A stretch of DNA of 64,000 bases from Alterileibacterium massiliense (GTDB lineage Bacteria > Bacillota > Clostridia > Peptostreptococcales > Anaerovoracaceae). This document shows positions 8,276-18,698 of the stretch, piece after piece (the first letter of the stretch is position 1; each line of letters starts with the position of its first letter). The stretch covers positions 201,289-265,288 of the forward strand of contig NZ_FNWE01000002.1 of NCBI RefSeq assembly GCF_900104645.1, given 5' to 3'. The notes under the pieces were generated by a model that searched no databases, was not told where the DNA came from, and worked only from the letters and a program-made list of their open reading frames with translations. The translations under genes were made by a program, and so were the position numbers.

Positions 8276-9309
8276 AAACCAAAAACACGCTAAAGCTTGA
8301 AATAAATAATGAGAATCTTGACCGTGCGGGAGAAATTATAAGAGCTGGCGGACTTGTTTCTTTTCCTACAGAAACAGTTTACGGTCTTGGGGCAGATGCT
8401 CTAAATGAGGAAGCGGTAGCCTCAATATATGAGGCAAAGGGAAGACCTAGTGATAATCCTTTGATTATTCATATATCAAGTGTTGAGAGTGTTGAAGAAA
8501 TTGCATATTTAGATGATATAAATGATACAGATAAAATAGCGAAAAGAGATAAAAATAATAAACCATCTATAAGCAGGGAGACAAAACTCAAGCTGATGAA
8601 AAAATTTTGGCCGGGACCTATTACATTTATTTTGAAAAAAAAGGACATTGTGCCTGACATAACATCTGGAGGTTTGTCCACTGTTGGAGTTAGACTGCCG
8701 AGCAGTAAGGTTGCGAGAGATTTTATAACAGCAGCGAAAAGACCTATAGCAGCACCAAGTGCAAATATTTCAGGAAAGCCAAGCCCTACAAGATGGCAAG
8801 ATGTAATAGAAGATATGGACGGTAGAATAGATGCCATTCTAAAGGGAAATGATTGCGAGGTAGGAATTGAATCGACGGTGCTTGACTTGACAGGAGAGAT
8901 AGCGACGATAGTAAGACCGGGATATATAACACCGAAGATGATTGAGGAGGTAACGCCGGTAAAATATGATAAATCATTAAATATAAATCCGTCGCAAAGC
9001 GATTTCAAACCTATAGCACCCGGAATGAAGTACAAGCATTATGCTCCAAAGGCAAGGGTTAGGATTGTAAAGTCGCAGGATTTAGCCATAAGATTGGCTT
9101 CAGAAGCAAAAAATCAAGGGAAAAAGATTCAAATACTCGATTATCAAAACAACTCTGAGAGGGCAGCGAGGGATTTTTTTGCAAGGCTTAGGCAAATGGA
9201 TAGGCAGGAAGTTGAGATAATATATGTAGTTGCACTTGATGATGAGGAGCTGGGGTATAGCGTTATGAATAGAATGCTTAAATCAGCAGGATATGATGTT
9301 GTAGAATAA
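8272..9309 (+). CDS. tsaC: L-threonylcarbamoyladenylate synthase (Sua5/YrdC/YwlC family)
   Basis: Makes threonylcarbamoyl-AMP from threonine, bicarbonate and ATP, the first step of the universal t6A37 modification of ANN-decoding tRNAs. The YrdC fold covers residues 10-215 with the motifs FPTETVYGLG, AKGRPSDNPL, KFWPGP, VGVRLPSS and APSANISGKPSPT. At 345 residues it is the long Sua5 form with the C-terminal Sua5 domain (about 240-345, starting near PGMKYKHYAPKA). The ATG at 8272 has no convincing ribosome binding site because the upstream bases are a local repeat. It probably heads a run with rpiB, upp and tyrS. Confidence 0.93.
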   Translation: MKTKNTLKLEINNENLDRAGEIIRAGGLVSFPTETVYGLGADALNEEAVASIYEAKGRPSDNPLIIHISSVESVEEIAYLDDINDTDKIAKRDKNNKPSISRETKLKLMKKFWPGPITFILKKKDIVPDITSGGLSTVGVRLPSSKVARDFITAAKRPIAAPSANISGKPSPTRWQDVIEDMDGRIDAILKGNDCEVGIESTVLDLTGEIATIVRPGYITPKMIEEVTPVKYDKSLNINPSQSDFKPIAPGMKYKHYAPKARVRIVKSQDLAIRLASEAKNQGKKIQILDYQNNSERAARDFFARLRQMDRQEVEIIYVVALDDEELGYSVMNRMLKSAGYDVVE

Positions 9310-9362
9310 AAATAAGCAAAGAAAAATCAGAAAGCAAATTATACTTAGCATAGGAGGGAGCA

Positions 9363-9791
9363 ATGAAGATAGCAATAGGATGCGACCACGCAGGTTATGA
9401 ACTTAAAGAGATTGTTAAGGATAAACTCACTAGCGAGGGATACGAGCTTATAGACCTCGGCACAAACTCAAGCGAGTCGGTTGATTATCCCATATATGGA
9501 AAAGCTGTAGGAGAAAAAGTTGCAAGCGGAGAATGCGATAAGGGCATAGCTATATGCGGTACAGGAATAGGAATTTCAATATCTTGCAATAAGGTAAAAG
9601 GAGTTAGAGCAGCACTCTGCAATACAGAGCACCTTGCAGAGATGTCGCGAGAGCATAATGATGCAAATGTCCTATGCCTTGGAGCAAGAGAGATAGATAA
9701 AGAGCTTGCACTCAAGATAGTTGACAAGTGGCTCAGCACAGATTTTCTTGGAGGAAAGCACCTAAGAAGAATCAAAATGCTGGAAGAGTAA
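9363..9791 (+). CDS. rpiB: Ribose-5-phosphate isomerase B
   Basis: A 142-residue RpiB/LacAB-family isomerase that interconverts ribose 5-phosphate and ribulose 5-phosphate in the non-oxidative pentose phosphate pathway. Motifs seen: CDHAGYELK at the N-terminus with the phosphate-contacting Asp/His, ICGTGIGISI with the active-site Cys, and REHNDANVLCLGAR. Ribosome binding site AGGAGGGAGCA precedes ATG. It lies next to upp, fitting supply and salvage of nucleotide precursors. Confidence 0.95.
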   Translation: MKIAIGCDHAGYELKEIVKDKLTSEGYELIDLGTNSSESVDYPIYGKAVGEKVASGECDKGIAICGTGIGISISCNKVKGVRAALCNTEHLAEMSREHNDANVLCLGAREIDKELALKIVDKWLSTDFLGGKHLRRIKMLEE

Positions 9792-9901
9792 TTGTAAAAT
9801 AGTAACAAAAGCGAAAAAGCAATTATAAAACAATATTAAGCGAAACAAATAACAAAAATAATATTGATTTCAATGTAAATGGACGAAATTAGGAGGAGTC
9901 T

Positions 9902-10531
9902 ATGGGTAAAGTATATGTATTTGATCATCCGTTAATTCAACATAAGACAGCCTTGATGAGAATGAAAGAAACCACGGTTAAGGATTTCAGAGAGCTTGCT
10001 AAAGAAGTTGCAATGCTAATGGGATTTGAAGCGACAAGGCACCTCGAGTTAAAAGATGTTGAAATAACGACGCCAATGGAGAAAACCACGGTAAAAATGC
10101 TCGATGGAGAGGACATCGCAATCGTACCAATACTTAGAGCAGGGCTTGGATTTGTAGATGGATTTTTAGCTCTAGTACCTAATGCAAAGGTTGGTCATGT
10201 TGGACTTTATCGAGACCCAGATACTCATAAACCAGTGGAATACTATTGCAAACTTCCAGTTGATATAGATAAAAGAGAAGTTTTCGTAGTTGACCCTATG
10301 CTTGCGACAGGCGGAAGTGCAATAGATGCGATAGATTCTGTCAAAAGAAGAGGAGCGAAGAAAATTTCTTTCTTATGTATCATTGCAGCACCTGAGGGAA
10401 TTGAAGCTTTGCAGAAAGCTCATCCTGATGTTGACATTTATATTGCAGCAAAGGATGAAGTGCTTAACGACAATGCCTATATTTTGCCTGGACTCGGCGA
10501 TGCGGGAGACAGGCTTTATGGAACGAAGTAA
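9902..10531 (+). CDS. upp: Uracil phosphoribosyltransferase
   Basis: Joins uracil to PRPP to give UMP (pyrimidine salvage, cytoplasm). 209 residues, full length. Motifs: [13 protein letters not shown], the PRPP loop [15 protein letters not shown], and the uracil-binding end [16 protein letters not shown]. The ATG has AGGAGG 7 bases upstream. The 110-base spacer from rpiB is AT-rich and could hold a separate promoter; tyrS follows 31 bases on. Confidence 0.96.
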   Translation: MGKVYVFDHPLIQHKTALMRMKETTVKDFRELAKEVAMLMGFEATRHLELKDVEITTPMEKTTVKMLDGEDIAIVPILRAGLGFVDGFLALVPNAKVGHVGLYRDPDTHKPVEYYCKLPVDIDKREVFVVDPMLATGGSAIDAIDSVKRRGAKKISFLCIIAAPEGIEALQKAHPDVDIYIAAKDEVLNDNAYILPGLGDAGDRLYGTK

Positions 10532-10562
10532 TTTTTTCTAAGAATAGGCGAAAGGAAATAAA

Positions 10563-11906
10563 ATGGATACTATTATCAGAATACCGGACAGCGTAAGCAA
10601 GTTTGACAATGTATACGATGTCCTAAATGAAAGAGGAATGATAGACGGAGTTACCGACGAAGCGGGCGTGAGGGACTTGCTCGGCAGGGAGAAAATCAAG
10701 TTTTATATTGGATTTGATCCTACAGCAGACTGCCTTCATGTCGGACATCTCATTCAGATAATAGCGATGAGCTATATGCTTAAATACGGACACACTCCGG
10801 TTGCATTAGTCGGCGGTGGCACAGGTATGATAGGTGATCCGTCCGGAAGAACAGATATGCGTAAGGTGATGAGTGTAGAAGAAATCGACCACAATTGCAG
10901 ACAATTCAAAAAACTATTTGACAAATATCTGCCTTTCGATGATGAGTGGAAATACTTTGGAAATGAGGGGGTTTATTCTCCGGGGAAACAAAACCGCGAG
11001 CCTTTAGATGGAAAAGCTATAAGCGTTAACAATGCGGAATGGATAAGACCTCTCAATTATGTTGAGTTTTCTTATGAGATTGGGAAGCTCTTTAATGTAA
11101 GACAGATGCTAAGGTCAGACGCATTTAAGACGAGAATGGAAAGGGAGATGGGACTGTCTTTCTATGAATTTGGGTATATGCTTCTGCAAGGTTACGATTT
11201 CATGGTTATGGCAAGAGATTTCGGGCTCAAAATGGAGATGGGCGGAGCAGACCAGTGGACAAATATAATTGCAGGAGTTGATCTCGCAAGAAAAGCCTGC
11301 GACTTAAATGTATTCGGTATGACTTTCGGATTGCTAACAACAAGTGATGGCAAAAAGATGGGAAAGACCGCAAAGGGAGCACTTTGGCTTGATGCGGACA
11401 GGGTTTCGCCTTATGAGTTTTTCCAGTACTGGAGGAATGTGGCCGATGCAGATGTTGATAAATGCCTTAGAATGTTGACATTCCTACCTATGGACGAGGT
11501 AAGAAAACTATCAAGCCTTGAGGGATCTGAGATAAATAAGGCAAAGGAAGTCCTCGCCTATGAGATTACAAAGACCGTACATGGAAAAGAGGAGGCAGAA
11601 AAAGCACTTACAGCATCGATGAAAATCTTTGTAGACGGGAGCGGGAGCTCCGAAAATATGCCTACAACCGAGATGAATGAAAGTGAGTTCAAAGGTGACG
11701 GAGCTGGACTTATCAATCTTCTTAAAAATCTAAAACTTGTTACAAGCACAAGCGATGGATTTAGGACAGTTGAACAGGGCGGAATAAAAATAAATGGAGA
11801 TAAGGTTACTGATAAAAAATGTGTAATAAAGCTCGATGATTTTAAGGATGGTGAGCTTATAATTCAAAAAGGCAAGAAAAAATTCCACAGGATTATATTG
11901 AAGTAA
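10563..11906 (+). CDS. tyrS: Tyrosyl-tRNA synthetase
   Basis: Class I aminoacyl-tRNA synthetase charging tRNA-Tyr. 447 residues: catalytic domain with GFDPTADCLHVGHL (HIGH-type motif HVGH), the tyrosine pocket region (GADQWTNI), KKMGKT in place of KMSKS, and a C-terminal S4-like RNA-binding domain. The gene starts 31 bases after upp with AAAGGAAATAAA before ATG, so no T-box leader is present and expression probably depends on read-through from upstream. Confidence 0.95.
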   Translation: MDTIIRIPDSVSKFDNVYDVLNERGMIDGVTDEAGVRDLLGREKIKFYIGFDPTADCLHVGHLIQIIAMSYMLKYGHTPVALVGGGTGMIGDPSGRTDMRKVMSVEEIDHNCRQFKKLFDKYLPFDDEWKYFGNEGVYSPGKQNREPLDGKAISVNNAEWIRPLNYVEFSYEIGKLFNVRQMLRSDAFKTRMEREMGLSFYEFGYMLLQGYDFMVMARDFGLKMEMGGADQWTNIIAGVDLARKACDLNVFGMTFGLLTTSDGKKMGKTAKGALWLDADRVSPYEFFQYWRNVADADVDKCLRMLTFLPMDEVRKLSSLEGSEINKAKEVLAYEITKTVHGKEEAEKALTASMKIFVDGSGSSENMPTTEMNESEFKGDGAGLINLLKNLKLVTSTSDGFRTVEQGGIKINGDKVTDKKCVIKLDDFKDGELIIQKGKKKFHRIILK

Positions 11907-12060
11907 GCCTAAGGTGCTAGATATATGAATATAGCGAGACATATGACTATACATATAAATAGACTGGAATATGTGAGTATAGCTAAAGATATATGAAGAT
12001 AGCTAGAGTTATGTGTATATAATCAAGAGTTTACAACTTTAGTAAACAGATGGATTTAGA
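11907..12060 (+). repeat. Degenerate ATAT(G)AATATAGCTAGA-type local repeat
   Basis: This spacer is filled with variants of ATATATGAATATAGC and CATATGACTATA-like words (11920-12025). The pattern differs from the repeats in other spacers of this window. No hairpin terminator with a T run is seen here. Confidence 0.5.
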
Positions 12061-12094
12061 GCATAGGTATACATAGGTATAGAGGAGGATATAG

Positions 12095-13150
12095 ATGAGC
12101 AAGGTCGGAGTTCTCGGAGCAGGAACAATTGGTATGTCGCTTGCGAAGATGCTCTCTTCTGCAGGACATGAGGTCATGGTGTGGTCTGCAATTGAAGAGG
12201 AAATTGAAGAATGTAGCAAGACTAGAAGGCATCACAATCTGCCGGGTATGATAATTCCCGATGATATAGTATTCACAAAAGACATTTCCGAAGTTTGCAG
12301 GGATAAATGCGTAATTATGGCCGCTATTCCATCAATTTTTATTAGAGGCACGATGGCAAAAGCCAGAGATTATATCAAAGACGGTCAGCTTATTGCAGAT
12401 GTGGGCAAAGGCATTGAAATGGGAACGCATTTTACCATGTCGCAGATTATAGCTGACGAACTTAAAAAAGATGGAAAACACGATTCAGTTAGAATTGTTG
12501 CACTGTCAGGGCCAACTCATGCAGAGGAAATTGCCTTAGATATGCCCACAACCATAGTTTCTGCCTGCGAAGATTTAAGTGCTGCAGAGGAAGTTCAGGA
12601 CATATTTATGAATTCCTGCATGAGGGTATATACAAATGCTGATATTATTGGAGTAGAACTCTGCGGGGCATTAAAAAATGTTATTGCACTAGCCTGCGGA
12701 ATTGCGACAGGAATCGGCTGCGGTGATAATGCGAAGGCGGCACTGATTACCAGAGGTATTGCAGAAATAACGAGAATGGGCAAAAAGATGGGCTGTATGG
12801 AGCAGACTTTTAGCGGACTTGCAGGAATCGGAGATCTTATCGTAACTGCAACGAGTATGCATAGCAGAAATAATAGGTGCGGAATCCTCATAGGACAGGG
12901 TAAAAGTATTGATGAAGCTGTAAAGGAAGTCGGACAGGTAGTTGAGGGGCTGAATGCCTTACCTGCAGCCGTTGAGCTGGCAAAAGAGTATGATGTCGAT
13001 ATGCCTATAGTTATGACGCTTGATAAGGTCGTCAAGGGGGAACTTGATCCGGTTACTGCTGTTGAAACTCTGATGTCAAGAACCAAGAAAGCAGAAGTAT
13101 CAAAGGAAGCCCATGACCGCTTTTTTGAAGAAAAGAAAATAAAGAGATAA
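12095..13150 (+). CDS. gpsA: NAD(P)-dependent glycerol-3-phosphate dehydrogenase
   Basis: Reduces dihydroxyacetone phosphate to sn-glycerol 3-phosphate for phospholipid synthesis. 351 residues. N-terminal Rossmann domain with GAGTIGMSLAKML (residues 7-19), then GKGIE and SGPTHAEEIA, the conserved lysine region CGALKNVIALACGIA, and GLAGIGDLIVTATSMHSRN in the C-terminal domain. Ribosome binding site GGAGGATATAG precedes ATG. Confidence 0.95.
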   Translation: MSKVGVLGAGTIGMSLAKMLSSAGHEVMVWSAIEEEIEECSKTRRHHNLPGMIIPDDIVFTKDISEVCRDKCVIMAAIPSIFIRGTMAKARDYIKDGQLIADVGKGIEMGTHFTMSQIIADELKKDGKHDSVRIVALSGPTHAEEIALDMPTTIVSACEDLSAAEEVQDIFMNSCMRVYTNADIIGVELCGALKNVIALACGIATGIGCGDNAKAALITRGIAEITRMGKKMGCMEQTFSGLAGIGDLIVTATSMHSRNNRCGILIGQGKSIDEAVKEVGQVVEGLNALPAAVELAKEYDVDMPIVMTLDKVVKGELDPVTAVETLMSRTKKAEVSKEAHDRFFEEKKIKR

Positions 13151-13166
13151 GTAGAGATGTAGAAAA

Positions 13167-14264
13167 ATGGTTAAACAAAATAAAAAAAAGAAAAATATTT
13201 TTCTTAGGATAATTAAAGCCTTAATAATCATAATAATTTGCCTTGCACTGCTTTTTGCTTGCCTGCTTGCATATCTGAGCATTACGGAGTACAAGCCTGA
13301 TGATGTGGTAAAGCTCAAGGTGGACAGAAATTCGTCAGAGGAAATTTCAAGGGGTAAAGAGATAAGCATGATGACATGGAACATCGGTTATGGTTCTCTT
13401 GGAGATAATGCAGACTTCTTTATGGACGGCGGAAAGATGGTAAATACTGCGACAAAAGAAAGGCTCGCCGAAAATCTTAAAGATATTAAAGATAATATAA
13501 AAAATGAGGACGCAGACATAACATTTTTGCAGGAAATCGATGTCAATTCGTATAGATCGCATCATACTGATGAATATAGCTTGATTAAGAAAACGCTTGA
13601 TGATAGAGCGTCATCTCTAGCTTACAATTTTAAGGTAAAATTTATCCCATATCCACTTCCTCCGATAGGTAAGGTTGAGAGCGGAATATCGACTTTTTCT
13701 AGGTATAAGGTGGATAGTGCTGAGAGAGTTAAACTTCCTACGCCTTTTAAATGGCCTGTCAGAGTAGCAAATCTAAAGAGATGCCTACTGGTTAATAGGT
13801 TGCCTGTCGCAGGCACCGATAAGGAGCTTGTATTGATAAATCTTCATCTAGAAGCCTTTGACGACGGAAGTGGGAAAGCGGAGCAGACGAAAAAGCTCAA
13901 AGAGTACATGGATAGAGAAGTCGAAAAAGGAAATTATGTAATAGCTTCCGGTGATTTTAATCAGACTTTTAGCAATGTTGATACAAGCATGTATCCAGTA
14001 ATATGGGATTCTTGGGTTGCCGGCACTATCGATGAGAAAGATATTGGAGATGATTACCAGCTTTTGATGGATAATAGTGCACCGAGCTGTCGCTCAAATC
14101 ACAAGGTGTATAGGGATTATAGAGGAAAGGAACCTTATCAATTCTTCTTAATCGATGGATACATAGTTTCAAACAATATTAAGGTATCGAGTTTAAAGAC
14201 AAAGGATCTAGATTTCAAGGCTTCTGACCACAATCCGGTTTTGCTCAAATTTACCTTAGAATAG
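13167..14264 (+). CDS. Membrane-anchored endonuclease/exonuclease/phosphatase-family protein
   Basis: 365 residues: a Lys-rich start, one membrane segment (about 14-38, IIKALIIIIICLALL) and then an EEP-fold domain outside or on the membrane. EEP signatures seen: MMTWNIGYG near the start of the fold, LQEID with the metal-binding Glu, ASGDFNQ, and the terminal KASDHNPVL with catalytic Asp-His. The family covers DNase I-like nucleases, inositol polyphosphate phosphatases and sphingomyelinases; the substrate cannot be decided. It follows gpsA by 16 bases with only a weak ribosome binding site. Confidence 0.85.
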   Translation: MVKQNKKKKNIFLRIIKALIIIIICLALLFACLLAYLSITEYKPDDVVKLKVDRNSSEEISRGKEISMMTWNIGYGSLGDNADFFMDGGKMVNTATKERLAENLKDIKDNIKNEDADITFLQEIDVNSYRSHHTDEYSLIKKTLDDRASSLAYNFKVKFIPYPLPPIGKVESGISTFSRYKVDSAERVKLPTPFKWPVRVANLKRCLLVNRLPVAGTDKELVLINLHLEAFDDGSGKAEQTKKLKEYMDREVEKGNYVIASGDFNQTFSNVDTSMYPVIWDSWVAGTIDEKDIGDDYQLLMDNSAPSCRSNHKVYRDYRGKEPYQFFLIDGYIVSNNIKVSSLKTKDLDFKASDHNPVLLKFTLE

Positions 14265-14269
14265 AATTT

Positions 14270-14345
14270 TGACAAGACTGAAGCGAAATGTAGAAGAAAC
14301 GAAATGCAAATAAAAGCCGAAGCGAAATGCAAATAAAAAGTGAGC
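14270..14345 (+). repeat. GAAGCGAAATG(C)AAATAAAA-type local repeat
   Basis: About four imperfect units of AGCGAAATGCAAATAAAA (14281-14345) between the EEP gene and the flavodiiron fusion. The repeated word is unique to this spacer. Confidence 0.6.
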
Positions 14346-14458
14346 GAAAAAAAGGAATGTGCATTTTTTAACACAATTAAAATATAAATTGTACAAAATT
14401 AATTAAAAATATATGTTATTATCATATCAAGATATATTTAGAAAAGGGAGGTTTCGAG

Positions 14459-16996
14459 ATGTATGAAAGTTTTAAGCTGACTGACAGTCTTAGCTGGACC
14501 GGTGTCCTTGACAAGAACTTGAGGGTATTTGACATCATAATGTATACGGAGTTTGGTTCCACATATAACTCCTATGTTCTCAAGGGCAGTGAAAAGACTG
14601 CGATTTTTGAGACGGCTAAGCTGAAGTTTTATGATGAATTTAAGGAAAGGGCAGAATCTCAGGTTAAATTTGAGGATCTGGACTATATTATTGTTAATCA
14701 CACAGAACCGGATCATGCCGGCTCAATTGAAAAAATTCTTGACATCAATCCGAAGGTTCAGCTCGTAGGAACATCTACGGCACTCGGTTTTCTCAAGGAA
14801 ATTACCAATAGAGATTTTTACAGCATAACAGTAAAGGACGGAGATACGCTTTCACTGGGCGATAAGACGCTAAGGTTTTTAGCTCTACCTAATCTGCACT
14901 GGCCTGATACAATGTATAGCTATATTGAAGAAGACAAGGTGCTGATAACTTGCGATAGTTTCGGTTCTCATTACTGCCACGAGGATATTCTTCATAGCAC
15001 AATTACAGATAAAGAGGGATATAAGCGTGCAACGAAATACTATTTTGACAATATCATAGGACCATTCGTACATCCATTTATGGTAAAGGCTCTCGAAAGA
15101 ATTGAATCGCTTGAAATCAATATGATTTGCCCAGGACATGGACCGGTTCACGACGGAAAAGAGAGTATAGATGAAATTATGTCTTGGTATAACGAGTGGT
15201 GCAAGAAGCCAGAAAAGACATGGAATAAACTCGTTGTAATTCCTTATGTAAGTGCTTATGGATATACAAAGGAGCTTTCGGAGCAGATAATTGCAGGAAT
15301 TAAGGAAGCTGGAGATATTGAAGTTCGTGCATATGATATGGTTGAGGCTGATCAAGAAAAGGTACTGGCGGAAATCGCAATTGCAGACGGACTATTATTC
15401 GGTACGCCTACAATCGTCGGTGAAGCATTACTACCTATTTGGGAGCTTGTAGTCAGAATGTTCCCACCTGTTCATTCTAAAAAGCTTGCTTCAGCATTCG
15501 GAAGCTATGGCTGGTCAGGAGAGGCGGTACCTCATATCATAGAGCGACTAAAACAGCTAAGGTGTAAGGTGCCTGATGAGGGATTTAGAATTAGACTAAA
15601 ACCAAGCGAAAAGAATCTGATAGATGCTCGCGACTATGGATATAATTTCGGTTGCCTACTTCTTAAGAAAGAAAATGAGAGAAAGACAAAGAAAAGCGGA
15701 AGGAACATGGTTAAGTGCATAGTCTGCGGTGAGGTGTTTGATGCAGATGAGTATGAAGTATGTCCAGTATGCAGTGCGGGACCTGACAAATTCGTTGAAG
15801 CGGTAGATACAACACCTGAATTTAGAAAAGATACAGATGAGAAATTTGTAATCATCGGTGGTGGCTCAGCAGCACTATATGCGGCAAGGGCAATTCGTGA
15901 AAGAAATGCGACAGCGAAGATCACTATGGTATCGGAAGAAGAGGTAATTCCTTATAACAGACCAATGTTAACAAAAGAATTACTTGCAGATATAAGCGAG
16001 GGAACTTTTGCAATTACTGACAAAAACTGGTTTGAAGAAAATAAGGTTGATCTCATGCTTGGCACAAGAGTTGAGAGCATAGATGTTAAGGCTAAGACAG
16101 TAAAGTGCAAAGGTGAGGATTTGTCATATGATAAGCTCATATACGCACTCGGAGCTCACTGCTTCATGGCACCAATAAAAGGAAAAGATCAGGATCATGT
16201 ACTATCAATCAGATCGGTTGCAGATGTTAAGTACTTACAGGGATTGATTGGAGAAGAACTTAAGAAAGTTGTAATCATCGGTGGTGGTGTAATGGGTCTT
16301 GAATCTGCTTGGGAGCTTAAGAAGGCAGGACATGAGGTTACAGTTCTTGAGGGTGCACCAAGACTTCTTCCAAAACAGCTCGATACCAAGGCATCTGAGC
16401 TTCTCGCTGAGATTTTAACCAAGGAAGAAATTAATTTCGTGGTTGGTGCAAAGATAGCTGAGATTAAGAAGAAGAGCGTAGCACTCGAAGATGGAACAGA
16501 ATACGATGCTGATATTGTAATCATGTCAACTGGTATGAGAGGAAATATCGAAATCGCTAAGGAAGCAGGACTTGAAATTGATAAGCTGATAAAGGTAGAT
16601 GAAACAATGCTTACAAGTGCTCCTGATGTTTATGCAGCAGGTGACTGTGCAGAATTTGAGGACGTTCCGGCAGCATTCTGGAGCCAGTCAATAGAGATGG
16701 GAAGAATTGCAGGAGCTAATGCGGCAGGCGACGAGGAAGCATATTCACTTATTCCGTCAAGCATGAATATTGCAGCTATGAACACAGAGATATTCTCAAT
16801 GGGAGATGTAGGTGGCGACGAGAATAAGGAATATAGGACAATAGAGCTTGCAGATGCTAATAGAGGAGAGTATGAGAAATATTACTTCGAGCACAATAGG
16901 CTTGTTGGAGTTATATTGATTGGAGATATTTCAAAACAGCTTGATCTTATGAAAGCCCTAGAAGAAAATCGTAAATTCTCAGAATTTATGAAATAG
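14459..16996 (+). CDS. Flavodiiron protein-rubredoxin-NADH:rubredoxin reductase fusion
   Basis: 845 residues carrying a complete electron chain for O2 (or NO) reduction. Domains: metallo-beta-lactamase-like diiron domain (1-245) with HTEPDHAG and CDSFGSHYC; flavodoxin-like FMN domain (about 253-390, with TPTIVGEALLP and GSYGWSGE); a rubredoxin-type centre (417-450, CIVCG and CPVCS); and an FAD/NAD reductase (455-845, VIIGGGSAALYAARAI, VVIIGGGVMGLESAWEL, VYAAGDCAEF). In most clostridia these are separate proteins. The job is inferred as cytoplasmic scavenging of O2 at the expense of NADH. AGGGAGG precedes ATG; a terminator follows at 17071. Confidence 0.93.
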   Translation: MYESFKLTDSLSWTGVLDKNLRVFDIIMYTEFGSTYNSYVLKGSEKTAIFETAKLKFYDEFKERAESQVKFEDLDYIIVNHTEPDHAGSIEKILDINPKVQLVGTSTALGFLKEITNRDFYSITVKDGDTLSLGDKTLRFLALPNLHWPDTMYSYIEEDKVLITCDSFGSHYCHEDILHSTITDKEGYKRATKYYFDNIIGPFVHPFMVKALERIESLEINMICPGHGPVHDGKESIDEIMSWYNEWCKKPEKTWNKLVVIPYVSAYGYTKELSEQIIAGIKEAGDIEVRAYDMVEADQEKVLAEIAIADGLLFGTPTIVGEALLPIWELVVRMFPPVHSKKLASAFGSYGWSGEAVPHIIERLKQLRCKVPDEGFRIRLKPSEKNLIDARDYGYNFGCLLLKKENERKTKKSGRNMVKCIVCGEVFDADEYEVCPVCSAGPDKFVEAVDTTPEFRKDTDEKFVIIGGGSAALYAARAIRERNATAKITMVSEEEVIPYNRPMLTKELLADISEGTFAITDKNWFEENKVDLMLGTRVESIDVKAKTVKCKGEDLSYDKLIYALGAHCFMAPIKGKDQDHVLSIRSVADVKYLQGLIGEELKKVVIIGGGVMGLESAWELKKAGHEVTVLEGAPRLLPKQLDTKASELLAEILTKEEINFVVGAKIAEIKKKSVALEDGTEYDADIVIMSTGMRGNIEIAKEAGLEIDKLIKVDETMLTSAPDVYAAGDCAEFEDVPAAFWSQSIEMGRIAGANAAGDEEAYSLIPSSMNIAAMNTEIFSMGDVGGDENKEYRTIELADANRGEYEKYYFEHNRLVGVILIGDISKQLDLMKALEENRKFSEFMK

Positions 16997-17070
16997 ATTA
17001 TAGATTATAATTATAATCGCTAAAAATGATAATGGTTAATAATGAAGAAATTATAATTATTTAACTGATG

Positions 17071-17103
17071 AGCCGGTGATATTATGACAATCATCGGCTT
17101 TTT
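17071..17103 (+). terminator. Terminator after the flavodiiron fusion
   Basis: Arms AGCCGGTGAT (17071-17080) and ATCATCGGCT (17090-17099) with one G-U pair, nine-base loop, then T run. The rest of the spacer to 17279 is AT-rich with a TATAAT-like word near 17150 but no clear -35. Confidence 0.8.
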
Positions 17104-17278
17104 AATATTAGCATATTAGGAGTGCGAGCATTTTTATGTATATTTATGTATAATATAAGCATATGTATTTAACAAATATTATACAGATGACAACTTCGCA
17201 AGAACATTTTCGGATTTTTAAGATATATACACCTTGTTACTAGCAGTATGAGAATTTCGCAAAGGAATGGTTAGGGAG

Positions 17279-18625
17279 ATGAGTGAGCAATTTTCAATTT
17301 TTCAAAATAGCATAAAAGAGCCTCTCGCAGAAAGAATGAGACCATATGATATTGATGATATTGTTGGACAGGATCATCTGCTTGGAAAGGGCAAGGTTCT
17401 TCGTAATGCGATAGAAAAAGACCAGATTACATCAATGATTTTCTGGGGCCCACCGGGAGTTGGTAAGACAACACTTGCAAATGCTATAGCAAGCAAGACG
17501 AGGGCTAAGCTTATAACCTTTTCCGCTGTAAATAGCGGAGTGAAGGAAATTCGCAAGGTTATGGAAGAAGCCGAGAGAGGGAAAGCTTATGGAATAAGAA
17601 CAATAGTTTTTATAGATGAAATTCACAGATTTAACAAGGCACAGCAAGATGCTTTTCTTCCATATGTAGAAAAAGGTAGCATAATCTTAATCGGTGCAAC
17701 TACAGAAAATCCCTCTTTTGAAATAAATGGAGCTTTGCTTTCACGCTCAAGGGTTTATATTCTCCATAAATTAGAGAAAGATGACATAATCAAATTGCTG
17801 AAAAGAGCAATAAAGAGCAAAAAAGGCTTTGGCGACATGAGCATAATGATTAGCGACGAAGTTCTAGAGATGATAGCCTTATTTACAGGTGGAGATGCTA
17901 GATCTGCCTTGCTACTTCTTGAAATGGCTGTTTTGAACGGGGAGGTTATAGAAAAAGAAGATGGAACTATGGTTACCTCTGTTACAAAAGAAATAGTAGA
18001 ATTATGCACATCGAAAAAGACGCTCATATATGATAAAAATGGAGAGGAACACTACAATCTTATCTCAGCTCTACATAAGTCTATGAGAAATTCAGACCCC
18101 GATGCTTCAGTATACTGGCTAGCAAGAATGCTCGAAGCAGGAGAGGACCCCTTATATATTGCAAGGAGAGTAGTTAGATTTGCAAGTGAGGACATAGGAC
18201 TTGCAGACCCTGGGGCACTTAGGCTTGCAATTTCAGCATATCAAGGCTGCCATTTTATTGGAATGCCTGAATGCAATGTTATTTTAACAGAGGCTGTTAT
18301 TTATATGGCGATGTCACCTAAATCGAACGCAATGGAAGTAGCCTATCTTAGTGCAAGAGATGATGCGTTAAATGAGATAAATGAACCCGTGCCTATGCAC
18401 ATAAGAAATGCACCTACTAAGCTCATGAAAGAAGCTGGATATGGCAAGGGATATAAATATGCACATGATTATGAGGACAAGATAACAGATATGAGGTGCC
18501 TACCTGATTCACTAGCTGGTAAAGAATACTATATGCCGACAGATGAAGGATTTGAAGAGAGATATAAGAAAAGGCTTATTGAAATAAAAAATAAGCGAAA
18601 AAAGCATACGGAGAAAAATAAATAG
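17279..18625 (+). CDS. rarA: Replication-associated recombination protein A (RarA/MgsA AAA ATPase)
   Basis: An AAA+ ATPase of the clamp-loader clade that acts at stalled replication forks. Walker [10 protein letters not shown], Walker [10 protein letters not shown], sensor ATTENPSFE, then the RarA-specific C-terminal domains ([24 protein letters not shown] and MPECNVIL). About 448 residues. Two in-frame ATGs exist, 17267 and 17279. The first has AAAGGA touching it, so the second, with AAAGGA about 12 bases upstream, was chosen; the difference is four residues. Confidence 0.93.
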   Translation: MSEQFSIFQNSIKEPLAERMRPYDIDDIVGQDHLLGKGKVLRNAIEKDQITSMIFWGPPGVGKTTLANAIASKTRAKLITFSAVNSGVKEIRKVMEEAERGKAYGIRTIVFIDEIHRFNKAQQDAFLPYVEKGSIILIGATTENPSFEINGALLSRSRVYILHKLEKDDIIKLLKRAIKSKKGFGDMSIMISDEVLEMIALFTGGDARSALLLLEMAVLNGEVIEKEDGTMVTSVTKEIVELCTSKKTLIYDKNGEEHYNLISALHKSMRNSDPDASVYWLARMLEAGEDPLYIARRVVRFASEDIGLADPGALRLAISAYQGCHFIGMPECNVILTEAVIYMAMSPKSNAMEVAYLSARDDALNEINEPVPMHIRNAPTKLMKEAGYGKGYKYAHDYEDKITDMRCLPDSLAGKEYYMPTDEGFEERYKKRLIEIKNKRKKHTEKNK

Positions 18626-18698
18626 AATTATGAAAATATAAGGCAATTAAATAAATAAAATCTAAAAATCGTATAAAAATGAATAAATTAGTGCACGG

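Noticed and set aside
8469-9035. 188-codon minus-strand frame opposite the Sua5 gene
   Set aside because: Shadow of the Sua5-family reading frame, which has all expected motifs.
10532-10562. T-box leader for tyrS
   Set aside because: Only 31 bases separate upp and tyrS, too short for a T-box.
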